This document shows, piece by piece, positions 26,369 to 35,162 of a stretch of DNA of 64,000 bases. Made by a program: the position numbers and the translations under genes. Origin of the DNA: an uncultured Bacteroides sp. (GTDB lineage Bacteria > Bacteroidota > Bacteroidia > Bacteroidales > Bacteroidaceae); the NCBI RefSeq assembly GCF_963678425.1, contig NZ_OY782855.1:124001-188000 (forward strand). Direction: 5' to 3'. The notes under the pieces are model-generated. The model saw only the letters and a list, made by a program, of their open reading frames with translations, ran no database searches and was not told the DNA's origin. Position 1 is the stretch's first letter. Every line of letters begins with the position of its first letter.

Positions 26369-28537
26369 ATGAAGCTTTTTATTATTTCAAACAGGCTTCC
26401 TTTGAAAGCCAATAAGACGGACTCCAATGATTTTGAATTTACTCGTAGTGAAGGGGGGCTAGCTACCGGGCTAGGATCACTGACTATGGAGATGGAGAAG
26501 CATTGGATAGGGTGGCCTGGTGTGCATACAGAGTCAGAAGATGAGAAGAAAAAAATAATCAGTTATCTTCAACCGTATAATTTTCACCCGGTATTCCTGT
26601 CTCAGGAACAAATACAAAATTTTTATGAGGGATATAGTAACAGCACGCTCTGGCCCCTTTGTCACTATTTCTTTGCTTATATAGAATATGAAAATAAATA
26701 CTGGGAATCTTATAAACAGGTAAATGAGCTCTTTTGCCGGGTTGCCGTTCAGCTAGTGGAACCGGAAGATATCATTTGGGTACAGGACTATCACCTAATG
26801 CTTCTTCCTCAGTTACTTAGATCTTCTGCTAAAAATGTAAGTATCGGTTATTTTCATCACATACCTTTCCCGTCTTATGAATTGTTTCGGGTGCTTCCGG
26901 AGAGGGCTGATCTTCTGAATGGATTATTAGGAGCCGACCTGATAGGCTTTCATACGCACGATTATATGAGGCATTTTGTTAGTGCAGCCGAACGAGTTCT
27001 GAATTTACGATTTAAATTGGATCAGGTTTTGCTTGATAACCGTATTGCCTGTGTGGATGCCTTTCCCATGGGTATTAATTATTCCTTGTATCATGATGCC
27101 ATTCTCAATCCGATTGTACAGCAGAAAGCTGTTGAACTTAAGAAAAACTACGGAAATCACAAGTTGATCCTTTCCGTAGACAGGCTCGATTACAGCAAAG
27201 GAATTCTTCATCGTCTGAGAGGCTTTGCTCTTTTTCTGGAAAGACACCCGGAATATAAAGAGAGGGTATCATTGGCTATGATAATTGTTCCTTCCCGTGG
27301 CAAGGTTGATAGATATGCCGGTTTGAAAACAAAAATAGACGAATCGATAGGAGCGATTAATGGTAAGTACTCTACGATTAATTGGACTCCGGTTTATTAT
27401 TTCTATCATAGTTTTGATTTCGAAGAGTTAGTAGCCATGTATCATATCGCAGATATTGCTTTGGTTACTCCGCTCAGAGATGGAATGAATCTGGTGGCAA
27501 AGGAATATCTGGCTGCCAAAAGAAATAGTCCTGGTGTTTTAATACTTAGTGAAATGGCAGGAGCTGCAATAGAATTGAGAGAAGCAATCATCGTGAATCC
27601 CAATGATGTAGGAGAGATAGAACATTCAATTCTGCAGGCTCTTGAAATGCCTGTTGATGAACAATTAAGAAAACTGAGCTTAATGCAGGAAGATCTTTCC
27701 AGGCAGACGGTAGATAAATGGGCTACAGATTTTGTGCAGGAGATAAAAAAAATCAGATCGCTGAATGAAACGCTAAACAGGAAAAGAATAGAAGGTTCTA
27801 TTTTTAAGCAAATACAGTTGAAATATCGGAGGGCAAAGAAAAGGTTATTGATACTGGACTATGATGGAACGCTTTGTGCTTTCAAAAGTAAACCAGAAGA
27901 TGCATTTCCTACAGCTGAATTAATGGAAATGCTGAAACAACTTTGTGGGGATAAAAATAATAAGGTGGTAATTAGTAGTGGAAGGGATCATCAGACATTG
28001 GATAAGTGGTTTGGCAGTTTACCAATTGATCTTGCTGCCGAACATGGAGCTTTTTATAAAGAAGAGGGAATGTGGCATGAGAATGTTCAGACCGACCAGT
28101 GGAACGATGAGATACGTTCCATTCTTCAGTCGTTTATTGATAAGACTCCTCACTCAAAACTGGAAGAAAAAGAAACCGCACTGGTTTGGCACTATCGTAA
28201 TGTAGACGCATGGCTAGGGGATTTGCGTGAACAACAATTAGTTAATGCATTGATTGGTCCCTGTGCCCGGCAGCATCTTCAGATTATGCGTGGAGATAAG
28301 ATTGTGGAGATAAAATCACCTTATTATACAAAAGGTTCAGAAGCCCGCAGAATATTGCAGAATGATAAGTTTGGCTTTATTCTGGCTATGGGCGATGATA
28401 TCACTGATGAAGATACATTCCGTGAACTACCTGGAGATGCTTTTACTATAAAAATAGGGAACATTTCTGAAGTGGCCCGCTTTAGTCTGCTTTCGCAATC
28501 AGAAGCACTTCCCTTTTTAAAACGACTGATCAGTTAA
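26369..28537 (+). CDS. bifunctional trehalose-6-phosphate synthase/phosphatase (OtsA-OtsB fusion)
   Basis: A cytoplasmic enzyme of 722 residues that makes trehalose in two steps. Residues 1 to about 465 are a GT20 trehalose-6-phosphate synthase. They include WPG after the N-terminal loop, VQDYHLMLLPQLLR, GYFHHIPFPSYELFRVLP and the phosphate-binding SVDRLDYSKGI. Residues from about 490 on are a HAD-type phosphatase with nucleophile motif LDYDGTLCAF and the late acidic motif MGDDITDEDTF. The convergent GH15 gene ends 4 bp past its stop and may act on trehalose or related glucans. The palindrome array lies upstream. Confidence 0.95.
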   Translation: MKLFIISNRLPLKANKTDSNDFEFTRSEGGLATGLGSLTMEMEKHWIGWPGVHTESEDEKKKIISYLQPYNFHPVFLSQEQIQNFYEGYSNSTLWPLCHYFFAYIEYENKYWESYKQVNELFCRVAVQLVEPEDIIWVQDYHLMLLPQLLRSSAKNVSIGYFHHIPFPSYELFRVLPERADLLNGLLGADLIGFHTHDYMRHFVSAAERVLNLRFKLDQVLLDNRIACVDAFPMGINYSLYHDAILNPIVQQKAVELKKNYGNHKLILSVDRLDYSKGILHRLRGFALFLERHPEYKERVSLAMIIVPSRGKVDRYAGLKTKIDESIGAINGKYSTINWTPVYYFYHSFDFEELVAMYHIADIALVTPLRDGMNLVAKEYLAAKRNSPGVLILSEMAGAAIELREAIIVNPNDVGEIEHSILQALEMPVDEQLRKLSLMQEDLSRQTVDKWATDFVQEIKKIRSLNETLNRKRIEGSIFKQIQLKYRRAKKRLLILDYDGTLCAFKSKPEDAFPTAELMEMLKQLCGDKNNKVVISSGRDHQTLDKWFGSLPIDLAAEHGAFYKEEGMWHENVQTDQWNDEIRSILQSFIDKTPHSKLEEKETALVWHYRNVDAWLGDLREQQLVNALIGPCARQHLQIMRGDKIVEIKSPYYTKGSEARRILQNDKFGFILAMGDDITDEDTFRELPGDAFTIKIGNISEVARFSLLSQSEALPFLKRLIS

Positions 28538-28541
28538 TAAA

Positions 28542-30338
28542 CTATGGCTTTATAAATCTCGACAGTTTAACTTCATCGGCAAAAAGAAGTGCGGTATTTA
28601 TCAATGCCAGGTGTGAATATGCCTGAGGGAAGTTGCCTAATTGACTCTTGGTCTCAAAATCTAGATCTTCACTAAATAATCCCAGATGATTGGAACAATG
28701 AATCAGCTCGTTGAACATATCCAAAGCCTCTCTTTCCTTTCCTGTTACATATAAAGCCTGGATCATCCAGAATGTACAGATGGTGAAAGCCGAACTTGGC
28801 TTGCCAAAGTCGTCTTTATTGTTATATCGATACATTAAACCATTATAATGTAAAGTGCGGTAAATAGCTTCCACTGTTTTTTTGTATTTATTGTTTTCCG
28901 CACTAATAAATCCGTAAGTCTCCATTAATAACAGTGACGCATCTAAATCTGTGTTGCAATAGGTTTGAGAGAAACTCTGAATTTCTTCTTTCCATCCGTT
29001 TGTAAGTACATCATTCTTAATAGCATCTGCCTCTAATTTCCATCTCGTGGCATATATTTCGTCGTTAAGTAGCTTTGCTATCTTCTCAGCTCTATCCAAA
29101 GCTACCCAGCACATTACTTTTGAAAATACAAAATGCTTCTCTTCTCCCCGTATTTCCCAAATTCCTTTGTCGGGCTTTTTCCAATCTTCAATCACGCTTC
29201 TCGCAATATTCTTCACTACAACAAACATACTTTCAACTTCGTCAAGCGATCCGGGAAAATAACGGTAATACTGATAAATAACATCCATCAGATAACCGAA
29301 CGAATCATTTTGTTTCTGATGGTAAGCATCGTTGCCTATTCTTACAGGACGTGAATTTTTATATCCGCTCAGATGGGGCAATTCTTCTTCAGTCAAAACA
29401 CGCTCTCCCCGTATACCATACATTACCTGAAAAGTATCATACTTTGTTTTAATAATGTTGAGGATAAAAGTGATGAAACGTTGGGCTGTTCCCCTATGCC
29501 CGTTTTTTATCAGTGTTTCAATAGACATAGAAGCATCTCTGAGCCAACAAAAACGATAGTCCCAATTTCGAACTCCTCCCACTGATTCGGGAATGCTGGT
29601 TGTCAAGGCAGCTAGTACAGCTCCCGTGCGATGATAAGACATTAGTTTTAGTACCAGTATGCTACGTTCTATATACTCATTGAACTGAGTGTACTTTTTT
29701 GAACGATTAGTCCAGTTTAGCCAGTAGACTTTAGTTCGCTCATATTCCATTTCCACCCGGTCCAGATCAATCTTGATCAATTTCTGGTTATATGAAACCA
29801 TGATATATTGATCTTGTTGAATTTCAAAAGCTTCCTGATTTATGATACGGTCAAAATTCAGACTGGAATATAAGTAGATAGTATCTTTTTCGTTAAGCTG
29901 TGAGTACGACTTTACATATACTGGCCCACCTTTGTGTAATACTTCTCCCCGGGCATAATCAAGAACAGGGGTATAGTTCACTTTGAAGTGTGGTTTTCCA
30001 TGCTTATGCCGGATTAGCCGATAAATCTCGGGGGGCATGTAGTGTCCGTTGGATTCACCAGTTTTATAACGGGGCATAAAATCAATAACTTCAAACCCTC
30101 CTTCGTCTGATTCAAAAGTTGTGGATAAAATATTGGTGTGCTCAATATACTTCTGAGAAATCTCATATTGATCACTTACAATAAAACTAAGACATCCTCC
30201 TTTTTCTTTATCCAGAATTTTGGCAAATACAGAAGGAGAATCAAAGTCCGGAAAGCAAAGCCAGTCAATACTCCCTTCACTCGAAATTAATGCTGCTGTA
30301 CGGCAATTGCCCACAGCTCCGTAATTGAGGTGTTCCAT
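28542..30338 (-). CDS. glycoside hydrolase family 15 (glucoamylase/trehalase-like)
   Basis: A 598-residue enzyme without a signal peptide, hence cytoplasmic. The start YGAVGNCRTAALISSEGSIDWLCFPDFDSPSVF is the hallmark of bacterial GH15 enzymes. Later motifs are GGVRNWDYRFCWLRDASMS, GIWEIRGEEKHFVFSKVMCWVALDRA (general-acid region) and FSEDLDFETKSQLGNFPQAYSHLALI (general-base region). Members hydrolyse alpha-1,4-glucans or trehalose. The convergent neighbour makes trehalose, so trehalose breakdown is plausible but not proven. The two genes are separated by only 4 bp at their 3' ends. Confidence 0.9.
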   Translation of the reverse strand: MEHLNYGAVGNCRTAALISSEGSIDWLCFPDFDSPSVFAKILDKEKGGCLSFIVSDQYEISQKYIEHTNILSTTFESDEGGFEVIDFMPRYKTGESNGHYMPPEIYRLIRHKHGKPHFKVNYTPVLDYARGEVLHKGGPVYVKSYSQLNEKDTIYLYSSLNFDRIINQEAFEIQQDQYIMVSYNQKLIKIDLDRVEMEYERTKVYWLNWTNRSKKYTQFNEYIERSILVLKLMSYHRTGAVLAALTTSIPESVGGVRNWDYRFCWLRDASMSIETLIKNGHRGTAQRFITFILNIIKTKYDTFQVMYGIRGERVLTEEELPHLSGYKNSRPVRIGNDAYHQKQNDSFGYLMDVIYQYYRYFPGSLDEVESMFVVVKNIARSVIEDWKKPDKGIWEIRGEEKHFVFSKVMCWVALDRAEKIAKLLNDEIYATRWKLEADAIKNDVLTNGWKEEIQSFSQTYCNTDLDASLLLMETYGFISAENNKYKKTVEAIYRTLHYNGLMYRYNNKDDFGKPSSAFTICTFWMIQALYVTGKEREALDMFNELIHCSNHLGLFSEDLDFETKSQLGNFPQAYSHLALINTALLFADEVKLSRFIKP

Positions 30339-30668
30339 ATTTATTTATAATTAATCAATTACGAATGAACTGGAAATAACCATTAAACAATATGCAAATC
30401 TTTTTGTTTGAAACTAAATTGAAATGGGAATAATATTGTTGGATATTTAAGTAAATCCGGTTTCTTAAAACGTGAAGATTGCTTATTGATAAATTCTTGT
30501 AATATTGTAGCTTAAGTAATTAAGTAGATCAAAACAAAAACTATTAGAACAATTATTTATTCATTTTTGTTTTTACTATGATTTACTCATTATTCCATAA
30601 GGTGGTGTATATAGATGTTTAATTTCAATTATAATACATTAATCAGTTAAAATCTATTTTTTTTAGTC

Positions 30669-30773
30669 ATGAGAAACATTAAAACCAAGATGGAAGTAAC
30701 AAAACTGGAAACGTCAGCTCCACCATCCGAAAAATTTACTGTACCTAAAGTGATAACTATTAAAGATGAATAA
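30669..30773 (+). CDS. possible 34-residue small protein upstream of bacterioferritin
   Basis: A short frame in a 485-bp gap: MRNIKTKMEVTKLETSAPPS then EKFTVPKVITIKDE. It is hydrophilic, lysine- and threonine-rich, with no membrane segment. It starts right after an A/T-rich leader (TTTTTTTTAGTC) and ends 50 bp before the bacterioferritin gene on the same strand, so the two could share a transcript. The pattern is reminiscent of small Bacteroidales leader or export peptides, but I do not recognise a family. The remaining gap upstream (30339-30668) shows nothing else. Confidence 0.4.
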   Translation: MRNIKTKMEVTKLETSAPPSEKFTVPKVITIKDE

Positions 30774-30823
30774 GATTTGGAAGAAATTACTAAAATATTA
30801 ATCATTAATCTGAATTTACAATT

Positions 30824-31303
30824 ATGAAAGGAAATGAAAAATTAATCGTAGCACTGAATTCGCTCCTGGCCGATGAACTTACTGCCATAAACCAGTATAT
30901 GGTTCATACTGAACTTTGTGAAAGCTGGGGATACGGTAAGCTGCAGGTAGCGATCAGAAAACAGGCAATTGATGAAATGCGTCATGCCGAATGGCTTATT
31001 GAACGAATTATTTTTTTGGATGGTGCTCCTACGGTATCAAAACTCAATCCAATGAAGATTGGCAAGACGGCAGCAGAAATGATCAGTAATGATTATGGGT
31101 ATGAACTTAATGCAATACGTGATTATAACAATGCAATTAGATTAGCCCGTGAAGTTGATGATCAAGGTTCTCTAGAGTTACTTACAAAGATACTCAAGAT
31201 GGAAGAAGATCATGCTGATTGGGCAGAAGTGCAACTTGCTCAGATTGAACAAATGGGCTTGGAAAATTATCTGGTTAATCAAGTTGAAAGTTCAGCAAGC
31301 TGA
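30824..31303 (+). CDS. bfr: bacterioferritin
   Basis: Bacterioferritin stores iron and protects against Fenton chemistry as a 24-mer shell in the cytoplasm. The 159-residue length is typical. Ferroxidase ligands are visible: the Glu of LLADELTAINQY, the Glu and His of IDEMRHAEWLIERI, the Glu of GYELNAIRDY and the EEDHADW pair. The Met of DEMRHA corresponds to the heme-ligating Met52 of E. coli Bfr, so heme binding is expected. The C-terminus MGLENYLVNQ is family-like. It is preceded by a possible 34-codon ORF and followed by a 383-bp gap containing only the promoter of the next operon. Confidence 0.94.
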   Translation: MKGNEKLIVALNSLLADELTAINQYMVHTELCESWGYGKLQVAIRKQAIDEMRHAEWLIERIIFLDGAPTVSKLNPMKIGKTAAEMISNDYGYELNAIRDYNNAIRLAREVDDQGSLELLTKILKMEEDHADWAEVQLAQIEQMGLENYLVNQVESSAS

Positions 31304-31649
31304 TTCATTATTTATCCATTTAGTATTTTCTCAGAGGCTTTTGCTTCCGGGCAAATACTTAATGGGTAAAAGTAAGATACTACCCCGTATAATTATTGTC
31401 TAATTCTTTGAAGTATGGGAGTGGAACATCAAAATCATGTGTTTTTTGAGTTGTATTTTGTAGCTATATATTAGGAAGGATAATTTCACGATTGTTTCTT
31501 CCTTTTATTTTATTTATTAATCAATTGTATACAATTATTCTTTTGCTTTATCCTAACTGATCTGTATCTTTTTAAACTAGTCTGATCTATTCATAAGACA
31601 TTGTTGTAATATTTTTAATAGCTTAAAATGAATAAATAAAAAAGAGTTT

Positions 31650-31657
31650 TATCTTTG
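31650..31657 (+). promoter_or_regulatory. -7 element TATCTTTG for the GNAT operon
   Basis: A perfect TAnnTTTG 29 bp upstream of the ATG at 31687. Confidence 0.6.
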
Positions 31658-31686
31658 TTGTCAGATAAACAGCAAAAACTTTAAAT

Positions 31687-32136
31687 ATGATCGATTTACT
31701 AAGGTGCAATAGTGAAAATGCAGACTTTAAAACTCTCATCAGACTTTTAGATTCTGAGTTGGATAATAGATACGGTGCTTTGCAGAAGCAGTACGATGGA
31801 TATAATAAAATAGAGTTGTTGGAAACCGTTGTTATTGCTTATGATAAAAGTATCCCTGTTGGATGTGGCTGCTTTAAAAAAGCAGATGATCAGTCTGTTG
31901 AAATGAAAAGAGTATTTGTACAGAGTGATTTTAGAGGTAAAGGAATTGCATCGTCCATACTCGAGGAGCTTGAAAGATGGGCAAAAGAAGAGGGATTCTG
32001 TTATTCAATTCTTGAAACTGGAGTAAAACAGCATGAAGCAATAAATTTATATAAGAAAAAGGGCTATGGCATAATTGAAAACTTCGGCCTATATATGGGT
32101 AATCTCAATAGTATCTGTTTGAAAAAACTGTTGTAG
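31687..32136 (+). CDS. GNAT-family N-acetyltransferase (first of three)
   Basis: A 149-residue acetyl-CoA-dependent transferase. GNAT motif A reads MKRVFVQSDFRGKGIASSIL with the acetyl-CoA-binding R/Q-x-x-G-x-G/A as RGKGIA. Motif B follows (AINLYKKKGYGIIENF). The substrate is unknown. It is the first of three different GNAT genes that run head-to-tail with short gaps (18 bp, then 3 bp), so they form one operon. Confidence 0.88.
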   Translation: MIDLLRCNSENADFKTLIRLLDSELDNRYGALQKQYDGYNKIELLETVVIAYDKSIPVGCGCFKKADDQSVEMKRVFVQSDFRGKGIASSILEELERWAKEEGFCYSILETGVKQHEAINLYKKKGYGIIENFGLYMGNLNSICLKKLL

Positions 32137-32154
32137 TTAAATGAATATATAGTT

Positions 32155-32709
32155 ATGGGAAAAATAAAAAGAATTAAAGTAGGAAATAACGTTGTTCTTA
32201 AGCAACTGGAACTTGAAGATGCAATAGATATCTTTCATATAATTGACAGCCAAAGAGAATATCTTAGAAAATGGTTGCCTTTTGTTGATTCTACAAAAGA
32301 ACTGGAAGATAGTCTGTCATTTGTTTCATCGGCAATAAATGTTCCAGATGAGGAAAAAGAATATATGTTTGTGATTCATTATAATGATAGATTTGCCGGA
32401 TTAATTGGGTTTAAAGATACTGAAAAAGAAAATAAAAGAACTGAAATAGGTTATTGGCTCTCCGAAATATATCAGAAGAAAGGTATTATTACAGAATCGG
32501 TAAAAGCATTGCTTCATTTTGCTTATAATGAGCTCGATATAAACAGGGTTCAGATTAAGTGTGCCGTTGGAAACATTCCAAGCAAGAATATCCCAAAACG
32601 GCTGGGATTTAAATTTGAAGGGATTGAGCGCGATGGTGAGTTGTTGGTGGATAATCAATTTACAGATTTAGAGCTATATAGTTTTATTAAAAAAGATATA
32701 AATTGCTGA
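32155..32709 (+). CDS. RimJ/RimL-type N-acetyltransferase (second of three)
   Basis: A 184-residue GNAT of the ribosomal-protein N-terminal acetyltransferase branch. Landmarks are REYLRKWLPFVDSTK, TEIGYWLSEIYQKKGIITES and the late IPSKNIPKRLGFKFEGIERDGELL. These enzymes acetylate alpha-amino groups of proteins such as S5, S18 or L12, or small molecules in some paralogues. The target here cannot be told. It lies between two other GNAT genes in the same operon. Confidence 0.88.
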   Translation: MGKIKRIKVGNNVVLKQLELEDAIDIFHIIDSQREYLRKWLPFVDSTKELEDSLSFVSSAINVPDEEKEYMFVIHYNDRFAGLIGFKDTEKENKRTEIGYWLSEIYQKKGIITESVKALLHFAYNELDINRVQIKCAVGNIPSKNIPKRLGFKFEGIERDGELLVDNQFTDLELYSFIKKDINC

Positions 32710-32712
32710 TTG

Positions 32713-33153
32713 ATGGATATAGTAATAAGGCAGGCAAAAGAGCAGGATTTTCCACCCATTTTTTCAATGATACAGGACTTTGCTGCATTTGAGAATTGTT
32801 CAGAGAAACTGACCAGCTCATTAGAGCAAATGATAAATGAGAAAGAATATATCAATTGTTTTATCGCTGAGACTGATTCAAAGGAGATAGTTGGGTATGT
32901 GGTCTACTTCTTCGCATATTATACCTGGGCAGGAAAGTCCTTATATATGGATGACTTATATGTAAAAGAGGGTTTTCGGGGTAAAGGAATTGGTAGTCGT
33001 TTAATAGGTGAAGTCGTTGATTTTGCCAAAAAAGGGAATTGCCATAAGCTGCGCTGGCAAGTTTCAAACTGGAACAAGTCTGCCATTGATTTTTATACAA
33101 GTCTGGGGGCTGAAATTGACAATGTAGAACAGAATTGTGATTTAATTTTTTAA
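32713..33153 (+). CDS. GNAT-family N-acetyltransferase (third of three)
   Basis: A 146-residue GNAT resembling diamine/thialysine acetyltransferases. Motif A reads YMDDLYVKEGFRGKGIGSRL, and motif B includes WQVSNWNKSAIDFYTSLGA. The start is the ATG at 32713, four bases after the previous stop; an adjacent TTG at 32710 is less likely. A strong terminator follows at 33203-33250. Confidence 0.88.
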   Translation: MDIVIRQAKEQDFPPIFSMIQDFAAFENCSEKLTSSLEQMINEKEYINCFIAETDSKEIVGYVVYFFAYYTWAGKSLYMDDLYVKEGFRGKGIGSRLIGEVVDFAKKGNCHKLRWQVSNWNKSAIDFYTSLGAEIDNVEQNCDLIF

Positions 33154-33202
33154 TTGAACATGCTTCAGTAATTCTCTTTATTTTCTATTTTATAATATAT
33201 GA

Positions 33203-33250
33203 TCCGTTCTTTACTGTTAAATTGTTTAACAATAAAGAACGGACTTTTTT
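33203..33250 (+). terminator. intrinsic terminator of the GNAT operon
   Basis: A long hairpin: 11-bp outer stem (33203-33213 with 33233-33243), one mismatch, then a 7-bp inner stem (33215-33221 with 33225-33231), followed by a run of T. Confidence 0.85.
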
Positions 33251-33382
33251 ATATTAATCAGTGCATATTCTCTCTGTTTTTAATAGTAAAATCAAGGTAA
33301 ATAGCTTTATAATATTAAATATTAAAAAGTGTTTCAATAAGCTTTTTTTGGAAAAAAAAGTCAAGCGAATTTAAAATATATC

Positions 33383-33413
33383 TAATTTTGACCAATCAAA
33401 CAAAAAAGTCAAA
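33383..33413 (+). promoter_or_regulatory. TetR promoter with inverted-repeat operator
   Basis: A -7 element TAATTTTG at 33383-33390 overlaps TTTGAC (33387-33392), which is mirrored by GTCAAA at 33408-33413. A further AGTCAA lies at about 33359. The spacing and position just before the tetR-type gene fit an autoregulatory operator. Confidence 0.5.
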
Positions 33414-33443
33414 TAGACTAAATATTATAATTGAAAGAAGAAA

Positions 33444-34064
33444 ATGGCAGGTAGTACAAATAAGGGAGAGAGTCAGAGTAAAACAGAACAGATTATCAAA
33501 GTCGCCCAAAAGCGCTTCGGACAATATGGTTTTGAAAAAACGACAATGAATGAAATAGCTTCAGATCTCAATATGTGCAAAGGATCTTTATATTACTATT
33601 TTCCGGATAAAGAACACTTATATATTGCTGTGGCTAAGAAAGAACATGATTTCTTTGTTGAGTTGGTTCGTGAAAAAATGGCTACACTTACTGATGCCTC
33701 TGAAATGATCAGAGAATATGTGAATATCAGATTATCATATTGGGATAAATTACTTAACTTAAGCAGACTACGACATGATTATGCTCACGAATTACATTCT
33801 TTGATGCACGGCTTATGGGCAGAATTCAGAACTCAGGAAGAGGATATGATAACTAATATTCTGAATGTAGGTATAGCAAATGGGCAGTTTGAAGCTTGTA
33901 ATGTAGATGAACATACAGAATTACTTCTTGATGCAATGAAAGGACTATCCATGTCAGCACTTAGGAATAAAGACATTTTCTATCTGGAGGCTCATGAATA
34001 CGACAGGTTGCTTAGGATGATTAATTTGTTTGTAGAAATGTTTGTGAAATCATTAAGAAAATAA
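33444..34064 (+). CDS. TetR/AcrR-family transcriptional regulator
   Basis: A 206-residue repressor. The N-terminal TetR DNA-binding domain is clear: KTEQIIKVAQKRFGQYGFEKTTMNEIASDLNMCKGSLYYYFPDKEHLY. The C-terminal ligand domain is variable as usual. It heads an efflux operon (HlyD-like, MFS, TolC-like), and inverted TTTGAC/GTCAAA half-sites lie in its promoter. It most likely represses the pump until a toxic ligand binds. The emrA-like gene follows after 88 bp, with a small hairpin at 34104-34135 between them. Confidence 0.92.
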   Translation: MAGSTNKGESQSKTEQIIKVAQKRFGQYGFEKTTMNEIASDLNMCKGSLYYYFPDKEHLYIAVAKKEHDFFVELVREKMATLTDASEMIREYVNIRLSYWDKLLNLSRLRHDYAHELHSLMHGLWAEFRTQEEDMITNILNVGIANGQFEACNVDEHTELLLDAMKGLSMSALRNKDIFYLEAHEYDRLLRMINLFVEMFVKSLRK

Positions 34065-34152
34065 GAAATATAAAGGTATAATTAGTTTTTGTATTTATAA
34101 ATCAATCTCTGAATAGCGTTAGTAACTAAGAGATTCATTTGATTAAAGAGGT

Positions 34153-35160
34153 ATGAAGAAAGTAAAAAGTAAAAAGGGGATTAAAATGTATATCCCATTG
34201 ATTGTAGTGACTGCAATTGTTTTAGCTGGTGGCTGGTATTGGTATAGTGAATATACCAAGTATGTTTCCACCGATGATGCGCATATTGATTCAGACAATT
34301 ATGCGATTAGTTCTAAAATTCTGGGACGTATTAATCACATTTATTTTGAGGAAGGTGATACGGTTAGAAAAGGTGAGTTACTTGCTGAGCTTGACAGTAC
34401 AGAGCTCCATGCACAGAAAATGCAGGCAATAGCCAATCTGGCTCAATCTGAAGCTGCACAGCTACAATCTGAGGCAAAACTAAACTATGATCAGGAAAAT
34501 ATTAAGGTATTTCAGGTTGGACTGTCAAAAGCTCAGGAAGATTATGCCCGCGCCAAGGAACAGTACAAAGGCGATGTAATTACGAAAGAGCAGTTTGATC
34601 ATGCAAAGAAAGCCTGGGAAACAGCAAAAGCACAAATTGATGCGGCAAAGACACAACTATCTGTTTCTCGTGCGCAGGTTGGTTCTTCAAAGGCAGCTAT
34701 TGAAACAACAAAGGCTCAGATTGGAGTTATCTCAACACAGTTGAATAACACACATTTGTATGCACCAATTGATGGAATCGTAGCTAAAAAATGGCTGCTC
34801 GACGGTGATGTCTCCCAAGCGGGACAGAATATTCTTACTGTAACAAATGCAAAGAAATTGTGGGTTACAGTTTATCTTGAAGAAACTAAAATGGCTGGTT
34901 TGCACCTGAATCAAAAAGCAAAATTAGAGATTGATGCTTATCCGGGAGTTAAATTTACCGGAAGAATTATTCAGTTAAGTTCTAATACAGCATCTCAGTT
35001 CTCACTTATTCCGCCCAACAATGCTTCGGGTAACTTTACTAAAGTTACTCAGAGAGTTCCTTTGAAAATTTCAATTGAAGGAACAGAAGATAATGCCTCT
35101 TTAAGTAAATACAAGCTTTTGGCAGGAATGTCTGTCGTAGTAAAAATTATCAAGGGTTAG
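34153..35160 (+). CDS. EmrA/HlyD-family membrane fusion protein
   Basis: The periplasmic adaptor of a tripartite pump, 335 residues. One N-terminal membrane helix (MYIPLIVVTAIVLAGGWYWY) is followed by the EmrA signature VSTDDAHIDSDNYAISSKI. A lipoyl half-domain, a long coiled-coil hairpin rich in K-A-Q-E repeats (about residues 95-190) and a second lipoyl half (HLYAPIDGIVAKKWLLDGDVS) come next. The inner-membrane MFS gene begins 2 bp after its stop. It bridges EmrB and the TolC-like channel. No lipobox is present. Confidence 0.92.
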   Translation: MKKVKSKKGIKMYIPLIVVTAIVLAGGWYWYSEYTKYVSTDDAHIDSDNYAISSKILGRINHIYFEEGDTVRKGELLAELDSTELHAQKMQAIANLAQSEAAQLQSEAKLNYDQENIKVFQVGLSKAQEDYARAKEQYKGDVITKEQFDHAKKAWETAKAQIDAAKTQLSVSRAQVGSSKAAIETTKAQIGVISTQLNNTHLYAPIDGIVAKKWLLDGDVSQAGQNILTVTNAKKLWVTVYLEETKMAGLHLNQKAKLEIDAYPGVKFTGRIIQLSSNTASQFSLIPPNNASGNFTKVTQRVPLKISIEGTEDNASLSKYKLLAGMSVVVKIIKG

Positions 35161-35162
35161 TA

